Assembly (NCBI GenBank): GCA_029945375.1
Contig: JAQOTE010000014.1
Coordinates: forward strand, 62,001 to 126,000
DNA: 64,000 nucleotides
Direction of reading: 5' to 3'
Source of the DNA: Agaricus subrufescens
Taxonomy: Eukaryota > Basidiomycota > Agaricomycetes > Agaricales > Agaricaceae
The notes below the pieces were generated by a model. It made no database searches and was not told the DNA's origin. It worked only from the letters and a program-made list of their open reading frames with translations. Of this stretch, positions 54,851 through 63,621 are shown piece after piece (within the stretch, counting starts at the first letter, position 1; every line of letters begins with the position of its first letter). The position numbers were made by a program, and so were the translations under genes.

Positions 54851-55660
54851 TTTCACCTCATGTTCCACCATCAATCTATCTCCCTTATGTGGTCCTATCC
54901 ATCCCATGGTCCAAACCCTCATTGCCCTCTTTGTCCTGTGTCCTTCCCCATCATCATTCATTCACAGTGCAATCTTATCCTACTCTCCTGTGTTTCCCAG
55001 TCAATCCATCCAATGCACACCATCTTTCCCCACTTTACTTTATCTGGTCCTGTCAATCTCCAACCTCACACCCCAAATTTCATTCTGCATTCTCACGTAC
55101 ATCATCATTCATTCATCATTCACTCCCCAAGTTCCAAGACTAACATTGTAATTCATTCTGCTCTGTCAATCAACATGCTCTCAGCCCACAACACACCACC
55201 CTTCCTGTCCACCATCAACTAACTACTCCTTTCCACACCATCACTCAATCAATCCTTTTCTCTACTCTCAACTCCATCATTCTCAGTCCAATACAATCTG
55301 CTAACTCCCCTATCAAGTCACTGCTTCATAGTTCAATAAATAATATCACTCAACTCTTTTCCCTCCTCTAACCACACTCTTTCATTCACACTTCCACACC
55401 TCATCACTCACTCTATCATCAAATACTTTTCTTTTTCTACTATACACCTTTTTTCATTCCTTATTCCTCATTTCTCTATTCCACCTAATATCTATACTAT
55501 TCCATATATCTTCTAACTTTCAACTTATCAATCAATCATCTCTGCCACAAACTCTTACAATCAATTCTCTTGTCAAACATTCAAAAATATCCATCATCCA
55601 TCTATAACAGCCCTTACTTTCAAATTTCATCATATAAATCCATGGTTCAGGGTTAGGCCT
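54850..55660 (+). repeat. Pyrimidine-rich tail of palindrome B
   Basis: Direct copy of the tail of A (52490-53215) with indels. It ends CCATGGTTCAGGGTTAGGCC, one base different from the end of A. Confidence 0.75.
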
Positions 55661-56161
55661 ATGTTGAGATTGACTTTATCCAACCTCCATGGACACCCAT
55701 TTACTATCTCAGTTTACACATTGACTCCTGGACCTGTCCATCGTTCCAGACAAGTCCCCACTCATAGTAGAGACTCCTTATAGATTAGATTATTGGCAGT
55801 ACAAACAAACACTACAAGATGATCTTACCAGATCTTCTCACATATATGACTTCATACTCTCCAGCAACTTACTTGCTTGAGATTATACCTTTACTCTGAT
55901 TTAATATATCTACTTTGCTCTACACAGGTCCAGTAATTATGCCATCTAGATAATACCTATGCTACATGTATATAAGAATGAAAATATGTCTGTATGTAAC
56001 TTAACTTAAAATAAATCCTCTATTTTGTCCAGACCTCTCTCTTCTTCATATCTCTCTCAAGAATCTTGCAGTCACACTCACACAGGTTTGTGCTTAACTG
56101 TCCTAACCATTGTGCACACTACAGTGCTGCTTCAATAGCCTCCTTGGTAGTTCCAGCATAT
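55661..56161. other. No gene seen
   Basis: A/T-rich sequence with a poly(A)-signal-like AAATAAATCC region near 56010; no feature recognised. Confidence 0.4.
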
Positions 56162-56599
56162 TGTTATATTCTGTTTCCAGAACTTTCCAATCATTCCCAA
56201 CATTTCCTTTTCCATCTAGAACATTCCATTTCCTTTTCCACAACATTCCATGGAATTCCGCTGTCAAGTTTCCTTTCAATGGGACCTGCTTGGGACTGTT
56301 GTCTTTCAGATTCCTCTAATTAATTGGTAAGTCTGCTTCCTGGAACTGGTAGTGGTTGGCTGGTTATGCTCTAGTTCCTTTCTGGACTACAGTTGCACTC
56401 CCATGGTCACTCTATGTCTATTCTGCTATTGGTTTCTAGGCATCCAGAACCTGCTGGAGGGCACAGTGCACCTTCGTGTCACTGAGGCCAACACCTATCC
56501 CTCCATTGGAACTGCCTAGTTCCAACTCTGCAGTTGTAGTCTTAACAGTATTTCAGACTCCTGCTCCAGCTGGTTCCACACTTTGCTTTTGTATGAGTC
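56162..56599 (+). mobile_element. Older, CpG-poor remnant of the Ty3-B family
   Basis: 56162-56547 is an LTR (TGTTATATTCTG...TCTTAACA) in plus orientation, 386 bp because about 260 bp of the middle are missing compared with 56600-57246. It is followed by the primer site region and leader (56548-56592) and the gag start ATGAGTC, where Ty3-B interrupts it. Differences from the younger LTR are dominated by CG to TG or CA changes. A short continuation of its gag may follow at 63631. Confidence 0.8.
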
Positions 56600-57246
56600 T
56601 GTTAAGACTACGACCGCAGAGTCGGAACTAGGCGGTTCTGATTTGGGGATAGGCGTTGGCCTCAGCGACGCAAAGGCGCACTGTGCCCTCCAGCGGGTTC
56701 CAGATGCCTAGAGAGTGATAGCGGAATAGAATGCGAGTTGCGGAATGCTTAGTGGGAAGATAGGAATCGAGAGGGAATAGAATCTAAGTTGATTTCAGAC
56801 TGAGGAATAGATACAGGAATGCGGAACTTATATACGAAGATATACAGGAGTAAATTACGGAAAAGGAATAGTTCCGGAAAATAGAAATAGGAATCGGAAT
56901 AGAGATATAGCAATTGCATCGCAATAGGGATGAGTACCGATCCGGATACAGTCATGTTGGCCATTGGAAAGTTACGGCCTGCGTTGCGTTGGTCGTAGAG
57001 CGACCGCAGGAGCGCAACCGTAGTTCCAGAAAGGGAACTACAGCATAACCAGCCAACCACTACCGGTTCCGGGAAGCAGACTTACCAATTAAAGGAACCC
57101 AAAAGACAACAGTCCCAAGCGGATCCCATCAAAAGGAAACTTGACAGCAGGATACCTTGGAACATACCGGAAATGGAAATGGAACGTTCTAGATAGAAAA
57201 GGAAATGTCGGGAATGATCGGAAAGTTCTGGAAACGGGATATAACA
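56600..57246 (-). repeat. 3' LTR of Ty3-B, full length
   Basis: 647 bp, plus strand TGTTAAGAC...TATAACA. The part beyond 56979 has no counterpart in the 5' LTR of this copy. Confidence 0.9.
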
Positions 57247-57259
57247 GTATCCTCCCCTT
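57247..57259 (-). promoter_or_regulatory. Polypurine tract of Ty3-B
   Basis: Sense strand AAGGGGAGGATAC directly before the TG of the 3' LTR, the primer for plus-strand synthesis. Confidence 0.75.
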
Positions 57260-57494
57260 AAGGCCGAGCCTCGAGGCCGCATCGATAAGGGAATGCGCCC
57301 GGATAAAAATAGAATTTTGTCAGGAGTGAAAATAGAAGCTGCGGATCCCAACCTTAAGGGCAGCGTGGCACGGAATGAGGCGACGAAAATTAAAAGCGCA
57401 TTGCGATGACGAGTGGTAGATCTGGAATTGGAACGTGTCGGGACGCTTATAAGAAGGGACTTGGAACGATTTGAGTTCCCCCATCCTTTCCGCA

Positions 57495-58454
57495 ATGTCC
57501 CAGCCCACCGCCACTACCGTCCCCGATTTCACCAAGATGACTGCTGCTGAGTTCACCACATGGGCCGCAAAGCAGGATGCCGAGGCTGCGAAGGAGAAGA
57601 ATGCTGCGGGAGATCTGATGGAGGTCGATGCGGAAGGAGAGGTCGATATTGAAAGGCGGGAATCCAATAGCGAGGTGACCGAGGTCGCGGAGGTTCCGAA
57701 AACCCAAGCGAAGTCGAAGGAAGCGAATCCAGGTGCAAGGACGACGAGAGGGTCGAAGAAAAGCGGGGGGAAGGCAGACGAAATGGAGAAGGCAAGTATC
57801 AAGGTCCCTCCGGTGCGCAAACTCATTCCGGTTGTCGAGATCAATTCACGAACAGTTCCACAGCCCGGGGCCCATGTATATGCGACGAAATGTAGCTCGT
57901 GTGCCCACAGGAGTCTGGTGTGCTGGACCCATACTGCCGGGACTGCCTGTGTAGAGTGTTCAAAGCAGCGCAAGGGATGTGCACATTCCTCACAGGGTCC
58001 CGCCGTGAAGAAGCGGAAGGAAAAGGAGACCACCGGAACCGCTACCGTACCCGATAAGCATGTCTACCACCCCTTGACCGGCCAGTTACTGACTAGCGGA
58101 ACTCTGGAAAACAGTTCTGTTCCGGTTTCCACCCCTGCCCCCCTCACCACCACTACTCCCCTCAACAAGAAACCGCCCGTGGCCCCAAGGCCAACTGCCA
58201 AAACGCGGTTGTTCCTTTTCGAATCGTTGCCATCTCCCGCCCCAAGTCCCGAAAAGGATCTCCCTTGTCGCTCACCCGCCCACCCCCATTCCATGTCTAA
58301 CCCGCAACCCAATGCGGAAGTTTCGCAATATTCCGTGGATGGGGTTGCGTTGGAACTGAAGAGGTTAAGGATTGAAACAGCGCAGAGTGCGGACGAGAGC
58401 ACGAGGTCTTGGAAAGCGGTTGAGGAGGCGAATGCCTTGAAGAGGCAAAGCTGA
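57495..58454 (+). CDS. Antisense accessory ORF of Ty3-B with a Zn2Cys6-like cluster
   Basis: A 319-codon frame from ATG 57495, opposite to gag-pol and placed where pol should encode GPY/F and the chromodomain. Order: an acidic N-terminal region (LMEVDAEGEVDIERR), a Lys-rich linker, then the Cys cluster CSSCAHRSLVCW, ACVECSKQRKGC. The spacing is like that of fungal binuclear zinc clusters, though with extra residues. A Pro-rich stretch (PAPLTTTTPLNKKPPVAPRP) follows, and a C-terminal helix with VALELKRLRIETAQ. Proteins of this make-up are common in agaric genomes; whether they generally ride on Ty3 elements is inference. It may bind DNA or chromatin, perhaps steering or regulating the element. 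The stop lies about 5 bp from the pol junction. Confidence 0.65.
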   Translation: MSQPTATTVPDFTKMTAAEFTTWAAKQDAEAAKEKNAAGDLMEVDAEGEVDIERRESNSEVTEVAEVPKTQAKSKEANPGARTTRGSKKSGGKADEMEKASIKVPPVRKLIPVVEINSRTVPQPGAHVYATKCSSCAHRSLVCWTHTAGTACVECSKQRKGCAHSSQGPAVKKRKEKETTGTATVPDKHVYHPLTGQLLTSGTLENSSVPVSTPAPLTTTTPLNKKPPVAPRPTAKTRLFLFESLPSPAPSPEKDLPCRSPAHPHSMSNPQPNAEVSQYSVDGVALELKRLRIETAQSADESTRSWKAVEEANALKRQS

Positions 58455-61400
58455 ACAGTCGGGTAGTGCGGAAATACTTTGCCTTGATGAATACTCTTTG
58501 ACCAATTCCGAAGTCAGGTGCTGGTAACCGATGAGTGTCAGCGGATACCTGGTAGCGTTGTTGAGCGGATGCGATTTTGGATTTGAGAGTAGCATGAAGT
58601 TCGTCGAGATCAATAGCGAATTCCCGAGCTCGTAAGGATGCGAGGTCGCGTTCGGGATGGATAGCGAGGGATGGGTGATAGCCTTTATTCGCGAAGAAAG
58701 GTGAGATACCGGTAGTAGTGCTGGGAGCGTTATTGAATGCGAATTCCGCAAGCGGAAGGAGTTCCGACCAGTTGTCTTGCTGATAGTTACAGTAGATGCA
58801 GAGATACTGTTCCAGAGTTTGATTCGTCCGTTCTGTTTGACCATCGCCTTCAGGATGATATCCGGAAGTGAAATGGAGTTTCATGTCGAGTGCTTGGCCA
58901 AGAGAGCAGAAGAAATGAGATACGAACTCGGAACCGCGATCAGAAGTAACATGGGACGGAACACCGTGCTTGGAGAATACGTGAATAACAAAGAGTCGAG
59001 CGAGTTCAGCGGAATTAATGGTATCGTATGTCAGAATGAATATGGCTTGTTTCGTGAGGCGGTCCACGATAACTAGAATGCTATCGAATCCAGAGGATTG
59101 CGGAAGTTTCTCGATAAAATCCATAGAGATAGAATGCCAGGGGCGTTCCGGAATCGGAAGCTGCTTGAGAGTCCCGTAGGGCCGATGACGTTGAGGTTTG
59201 GATCGCATGCAGGTAACGCAACTCTTGCAGAAGTGCTTGACGAAGTCGCGGATTCCGGGCCATGTATAACTCCTTCGGATTAATTCCAGAGTCTTATTCT
59301 GACCGAAATGGCCGGCCAGGATATGGTCGTGGTGGTATTGTGTGATGCGAAGTCGTAAGGTGTTAGCGTCGGGAACATAGATCCGGTCATCGAGCCTAAG
59401 GAAGCCATCGGAAGTGAGAGACCATCTCCCCCGGGGCGACGCGAGGTGCTGTGCAGCAATGGGATCTTTGGGAAGTGCGGAAAGGATGTCGGAATGGAGT
59501 TGCGAAAGATCTATGATAGTAGCAGCACGGAACACAGGGGTCGCGAGGGATGAGGCGCGGAGAGATGAAGCAAGTTGTTCTTGAGTGAATACTGGACGGA
59601 AGTTGTGCGGATTGACCGAAGCGTAGCCCTTATCCTCCCCTTTTAGGTAGACGTCCCAGCGTCTCGTCAAAGCATCCGGCTTCGTTCCTAGTTTACTGGA
59701 TCGGAAACGGATGACCAAGTTAAACTGCGAAAGGTATTCCGACCATCGTGCCTGCCGACGGGTAAGGAGCTTGGTAGTTGCAAAATATTCCAAGTTCTTG
59801 TGGTCGGTAACGACATCGATCGGAAGGGAAGCCCCCTCTAGGTAATGACACCAGATGCGGAACGCCTCAAAGATAGCGAGAAGCTCTTTATCATGAGTGT
59901 CGTAGTTGAGTTCCGGAGACGAGAAAGTGTGGGAATGGAATGCGATAGGATGAATGTCACTGTCAGGGGATACGATGGAAAGGATAGCGGCTAAAGCGTA
60001 GTCGGAAGCGTCGGTCTCCACGATGATTTGCGAGTCCGGAATCCAGTGAGTGAGGACGGGAGCGGAAGTGAAGGACTTCTTGAGGGTTTCGAAGGCATTC
60101 CGGGCATCAGAACCAAAATTCCAAGGGATCCCTTTGCGAGTAAGACAAGTCAAGGGAACCACGATGTCAGAATAGCCATAGATGAAGCGACGATAAAAGT
60201 TTGCGAACCCTAGGAAGGATTGGATGTCCTTTACTTTCCGAGGTTCCGGCCAGTCCTGGATAGTCTTGACCTTTTCGTCGGACATAGTGAGACCGTCAGT
60301 CGAAAGGATATACCCGAGATATTCCACCGTGTCGGAATTGAATTCGCATTTGTCGGCTCGCGCATAGAGACCATGTTCACGAAGTCTCTTCAGCACCTCT
60401 CTGACATGATTCCAGTGTTGAGTCGGATCGTCGGAATAGATGAGGATGTCATCGAGGTAGATAGTAACGCATACGTCTAGCAAGTCCTGGAAAATGTCGT
60501 TCATGAACCGCTGGAATGCGGCGGGAGCATTGCTAAGACCGAAAGGCATGACGAGCCATTCAAAGGACCCATAACGAGTCCGGAAGGCCGTTTTCCACTC
60601 GTCGCCTTCCGCAATACGGACGAGGTGATATGCGTGCCGAAGATCAATCTTCGTATAGATGCGAGCTTTGCGAGGAGAGTCAAGGAGATCCGAAATGAGG
60701 GGAAGTGGGTAGCGATCTTTCCGAGTAATCCGATTGAGACCACGGAAATCGACGCAGAGACGGAGGGAACCATCCTTCTTCTTCACAAAAAGAACAGGAG
60801 CGCCATGGGGAGAGGTTGCGGGTCGGATGAAACCGATAGAGAGGTTTTCGTCAATGAATTCGCGAAGAGCTTGAAGTTCCGTTTGCGACAAGGAATAGAT
60901 CGGACCTATAGGAGGTGCGGTACCGTCCTCTAAGTCGATCTTGAGATCGTAGTGTCGATGCGTCGGTAGCGTATCCGCATGGGACTTGCTGAACACATCC
61001 GCAAAATCATGGTATTCCGCCGGAATAGCGGAAAGGTCGACAGGAGATTCCTCGACAGAGGATGCTGCAGCGATAACTGAGCGAAGGTTGAGGGTGAAGC
61101 GATGAGAGCCAGGAAGTCGGGATGCTTGCGCAAAGGCAGCGGCATTGACTAGACGAATGTCTATTCTGGCGGGTGAATCGGAAGTTGCTTCCGTGATGGA
61201 ATCTGATACCGACGTTCGTGGCACAGTGTCATCGGAAGGCAGCGCGCGAAGAGTAGGCGGAATCTCGACAGGAGTGGAACGGAAAGTGATGCAGCCAGTA
61301 ACCCAGTCAATCAACGGATTGTAGCGGGACAGCCAGTCGTGCCCAAGAACCACTAGAGTCTGCGGATCCAGCGAAGTGACATAGAGGGAAAGTGTCATAG

Positions 61401-61659
61401 ATTCACCGGTAGGAAAAGATACAGGAAAATTTGCAACCTCGGAAACAAAAGAGCTAGAAGTCCCATTGAAGAGATGAAGCTTAACAGGAGGAACCGGAAC
61501 TGTCAGGATACCATGTTTACAAACAAAGGAATTCGAAATAAAACAATGAGTCGAACCACTGTCCACCAGCGCAGGAATGTCGGAAATAGAAGAAGTGTCT
61601 GTAGGAGAAAGAAAAACGCGAAGGGAATTCGGATTGGAAAGAGCGAAGCGTTGAGACAA
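58297..61659 (-). CDS. pol: Ty3-B pol polyprotein, C-terminally truncated
   Basis: Protease with DSG at residues 33-35; reverse transcriptase with YLDD at 401-404; RNase H with VETDAS (Asp 550); integrase zinc finger (HHDHILAGHFG ... CKSCVTC); integrase core with SMDFIEKLP, SDRGSEF and EGDGQTERTN. The enzyme part is complete. After KAKYFRTTR (residue 1067, position about 58459) the usual GPY/F module and chromodomain are missing. The last 53 codons are the mirror of the antisense ORF and not protein-like. The annotated start is a TTG; the frame is open to about 61701 and gag ends at 61727 in another frame, so expression needs a frameshift or bypass, or an indel has occurred. Unlike Ty3-A the primary targeting domain is lost. 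Confidence 0.88.
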   Translation of the reverse strand: MSQRFALSNPNSLRVFLSPTDTSSISDIPALVDSGSTHCFISNSFVCKHGILTVPVPPVKLHLFNGTSSSFVSEVANFPVSFPTGESMTLSLYVTSLDPQTLVVLGHDWLSRYNPLIDWVTGCITFRSTPVEIPPTLRALPSDDTVPRTSVSDSITEATSDSPARIDIRLVNAAAFAQASRLPGSHRFTLNLRSVIAAASSVEESPVDLSAIPAEYHDFADVFSKSHADTLPTHRHYDLKIDLEDGTAPPIGPIYSLSQTELQALREFIDENLSIGFIRPATSPHGAPVLFVKKKDGSLRLCVDFRGLNRITRKDRYPLPLISDLLDSPRKARIYTKIDLRHAYHLVRIAEGDEWKTAFRTRYGSFEWLVMPFGLSNAPAAFQRFMNDIFQDLLDVCVTIYLDDILIYSDDPTQHWNHVREVLKRLREHGLYARADKCEFNSDTVEYLGYILSTDGLTMSDEKVKTIQDWPEPRKVKDIQSFLGFANFYRRFIYGYSDIVVPLTCLTRKGIPWNFGSDARNAFETLKKSFTSAPVLTHWIPDSQIIVETDASDYALAAILSIVSPDSDIHPIAFHSHTFSSPELNYDTHDKELLAIFEAFRIWCHYLEGASLPIDVVTDHKNLEYFATTKLLTRRQARWSEYLSQFNLVIRFRSSKLGTKPDALTRRWDVYLKGEDKGYASVNPHNFRPVFTQEQLASSLRASSLATPVFRAATIIDLSQLHSDILSALPKDPIAAQHLASPRGRWSLTSDGFLRLDDRIYVPDANTLRLRITQYHHDHILAGHFGQNKTLELIRRSYTWPGIRDFVKHFCKSCVTCMRSKPQRHRPYGTLKQLPIPERPWHSISMDFIEKLPQSSGFDSILVIVDRLTKQAIFILTYDTINSAELARLFVIHVFSKHGVPSHVTSDRGSEFVSHFFCSLGQALDMKLHFTSGYHPEGDGQTERTNQTLEQYLCIYCNYQQDNWSELLPLAEFAFNNAPSTTTGISPFFANKGYHPSLAIHPERDLASLRAREFAIDLDELHATLKSKIASAQQRYQVSADTHRLPAPDFGIGQRVFIKAKYFRTTRLFSFASSRHSPPQPLSKTSCSRPHSALFQSLTSSVPTQPHPRNIAKLPHWVAG

Positions 61660-61726
61660 ACTCTCTCTGAAGCACAGAGGGTGTCAACGCAATCCCCCGC
61701 CTGTGCAGAGTCAAGGGGACCACGGA

Positions 61727-63196
61727 TTAATTTCCTGAGCTCGCAGGAGCAGAACTCGCGGAAGTACCTTCAGCTACAGCTGATTGGCCCTTTGGCTTGT
61801 TAGAGTTGTCGGATTTGCCGGTATTCTTCTTTGGGCAATTTTCAGCGGTATGGCTGCCTCCTCCGCAGAACATACACAAGTTCTTGTCCTTCCGATGCTG
61901 GCATTCCTGAGGAGTGAGTTTGCCGTTGTGACCAAGGATGTTTGCGAGAGGATTCGAAGACGAGGAAGAGGAACTGGATTGCAAATTTGCGTTTGCGGGT
62001 TTTCCGGGTTTAGCATTGTTGTTGGATTGGTTACCGGGGGACGATGATTGCGATTGCGAATTGTTTTTGCCGGAATTTGCGGGTTTGTTCTTCTGCTTTT
62101 GTTGCGGGTTGGAGTCCTTCAAAGTGGATTGCTTGTTGGCACGGTTCCGTTCGCGATGGCATTCCCAGTGGCGGTTGTCGATGTGCATAGCCAGGTCCCG
62201 TGATTCCCGAAGAGTGGAAGGTTTGTCGGTTGGGAGTGAGGAAAGGACGTCCTGGATGCGATCGGGAAGGTCACGATAATAGCGATGGACCAAAACTGAA
62301 TCCGGCCAGTGAAGACACAATGCGAGATGAGCAAAGGAGACATTATACTTGTTGATGTGGTTGTTAGCGGACATGGTAAGATGCTCAATCTCTTCCGCAG
62401 CCTCGTTTACCGGATCCAAGGAACCAAAATTGGAGACAAGTTCATCAACGAACAAGTCCCAGTCATTATACCAGGGAACTAATTCCCATATCGGATTCTC
62501 CTCGAGAGTTGTTTGAAACCAAGTTTGAGCGGAACCGGAAAGATAAGAGAGGGCGAAGGAAACCTTTGTGTGTTGCGACGGAAATTGATTCGGATTAGCC
62601 TTGAAGTAGAGGCGGCACTGAAAGATGAATTCGTTGAGCTTGTGAGGTTCCTTGCCGTTGAATGAAGTCGGTTCCTTGATCACAACTTTAGGAGTTTTGG
62701 CGGGAGGTTGCAAAGAGTTCCGAGTGAGTGTATCTGAGATAGTTGATAGGAGGTTGGCTAGAACGTGATTCGGAACGTGTTGACCGTCTTCATCATCATC
62801 TCCATCCTCTTCTCCATCTCCATCCCCATCTCCCGGATCTCCACCTCCATCTCCACCTCCGTCGTCACCATCACCACCACCATCTCTTCCCTTACCCTTT
62901 TCCCTTCCACCCGATCCATCGTAAGTTCCGGGGTTCCGGTGAGTACCAGGAACGTCGGAAACAGGAGTACCCTCCTGAGAGCGACCAGGGGGTACTGATT
63001 GAGAACCTTCCCAGTCTTGAGGGGTGCGAGAACCCGAACCGGAAACTCGGTGAGACATGTCAGGGGTTTTGGAAACAGGGGTATGAGAATCCGAAGTTTT
63101 CGCGGAACTGCGAGGTTTAGGTTGACGAGCAGGGGGAAGTGGAATGTCGCCAGGAGGAGTACCAGATGCGAAAGTAACACTGCAAGTGTGACTCAT
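61727..63196 (-). CDS. gag: Ty3-B gag
   Basis: Start chosen at ATG 63196 (MSHTCSVTFASGTPP), the first Met after the primer site; the open frame reaches further but into the LTR. Order: a Ser/Thr/Pro-rich N terminus, an acidic Gly/Asp run (GDGDGDGEEDGDDDEDG), the gag domain (TSFNGKEPHKLNEFIFQCRLY, SGSAQTWFQ, LTMSANNHINKYNVSF), a Ser/Asn/Gln-rich linker, and one CCHC knuckle CMFCGGGSHTAENC. It forms the particle and packages RNA. The frame stops at 61727, about 25 bp before the pol frame opens. Confidence 0.85.
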   Translation of the reverse strand: MSHTCSVTFASGTPPGDIPLPPARQPKPRSSAKTSDSHTPVSKTPDMSHRVSGSGSRTPQDWEGSQSVPPGRSQEGTPVSDVPGTHRNPGTYDGSGGREKGKGRDGGGDGDDGGGDGGGDPGDGDGDGEEDGDDDEDGQHVPNHVLANLLSTISDTLTRNSLQPPAKTPKVVIKEPTSFNGKEPHKLNEFIFQCRLYFKANPNQFPSQHTKVSFALSYLSGSAQTWFQTTLEENPIWELVPWYNDWDLFVDELVSNFGSLDPVNEAAEEIEHLTMSANNHINKYNVSFAHLALCLHWPDSVLVHRYYRDLPDRIQDVLSSLPTDKPSTLRESRDLAMHIDNRHWECHRERNRANKQSTLKDSNPQQKQKNKPANSGKNNSQSQSSSPGNQSNNNAKPGKPANANLQSSSSSSSSNPLANILGHNGKLTPQECQHRKDKNLCMFCGGGSHTAENCPKKNTGKSDNSNKPKGQSAVAEGTSASSAPASSGN

Positions 63197-63229
63197 ACAA
63201 AAGCAAAGTGTGGAACCAGCTGGAGCGGG

Positions 63230-63239
63230 AGTCTGAAAT
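63230..63239 (-). promoter_or_regulatory. Self-priming primer binding site of Ty3-B
   Basis: Sense ATTTCAGACT, two bases inside the 5' LTR. Its perfect 10-nt complement lies in the LTR (plus 63434-63443), starting 31 nt after TATAAG. Same layout as in Ty3-A with unrelated sequence. Confidence 0.7.
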
Positions 63240-63241
63240 AC

Positions 63242-63621
63242 TGTTAAGACTACGACCGCAGAGTCAGAACTAGGCGGTTCTGATTTGGGGATAGGCATTG
63301 GCCTCAGCGACGCAAAGGCGCACTGTGCCCTCCAGCGGGTTCCGGATGCCTAGAAAGCGATAGCGGAATAGAACGCGAGTTGCGGAACGCTTAGCGGGAA
63401 GATAGGAATCGAGAGGGAATAGAATCTAAGTTGATTTCAGACTGAGGAATAGATACAGGAATGCGGAACTTATATACGAAGATATACAGGAGTAAATTAC
63501 GGAAAAGGAATAGTTCCGGAAAATAGAAATAGGAATTGGAATAGAGATATAGCAATCACATCGCAATAGGGATGAGTACCGATCCAGATACAGTCGTGTT
63601 GGCCATTGGAAAGTTACGGCC
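63242..63621 (-). repeat. 5' LTR of Ty3-B, truncated
   Basis: Matches 56600-56979. About 267 bp of the upstream U3 end are missing, but TATATAAG (sense, 63476-63469) and the predicted RNA start at about 63443 remain. Confidence 0.85.
63443..63476 (-). promoter_or_regulatory. Core promoter of Ty3-B
   Basis: Sense TATATAAG at 63476-63469; the predicted transcript start coincides with the first base of the segment complementary to the primer site (63443). Confidence 0.6.

Larger units (their letters stand above)
56600..63621 (-). mobile_element. Ty3-B, Ty3/Gypsy retrotransposon with antisense gene and truncated 5' LTR
   Basis: Minus-strand element of 7.0 kb: truncated 5' LTR 63242-63621, primer site, gag 61727-63196, pol about 58459-61659, a plus-strand ORF 57495-58454, polypurine tract 57247-57259 (sense AAGGGGAGGATAC), full 3' LTR 56600-57246. 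The LTR overlap (about 380 bp) shows roughly 14 differences, all transitions. It is nested in an older copy of the same family. The flanks share a 16-bp direct repeat (56584-56599 and 63623-63638) instead of the usual 5 bp. Confidence 0.9.

Noticed and set aside
57320..58033. 237-residue minus-strand frame in Ty3-B that might be the lost pol C terminus
   Set aside because: No GPY/F or chromodomain motif is present; it is the shadow of the plus-strand Cys-cluster ORF.
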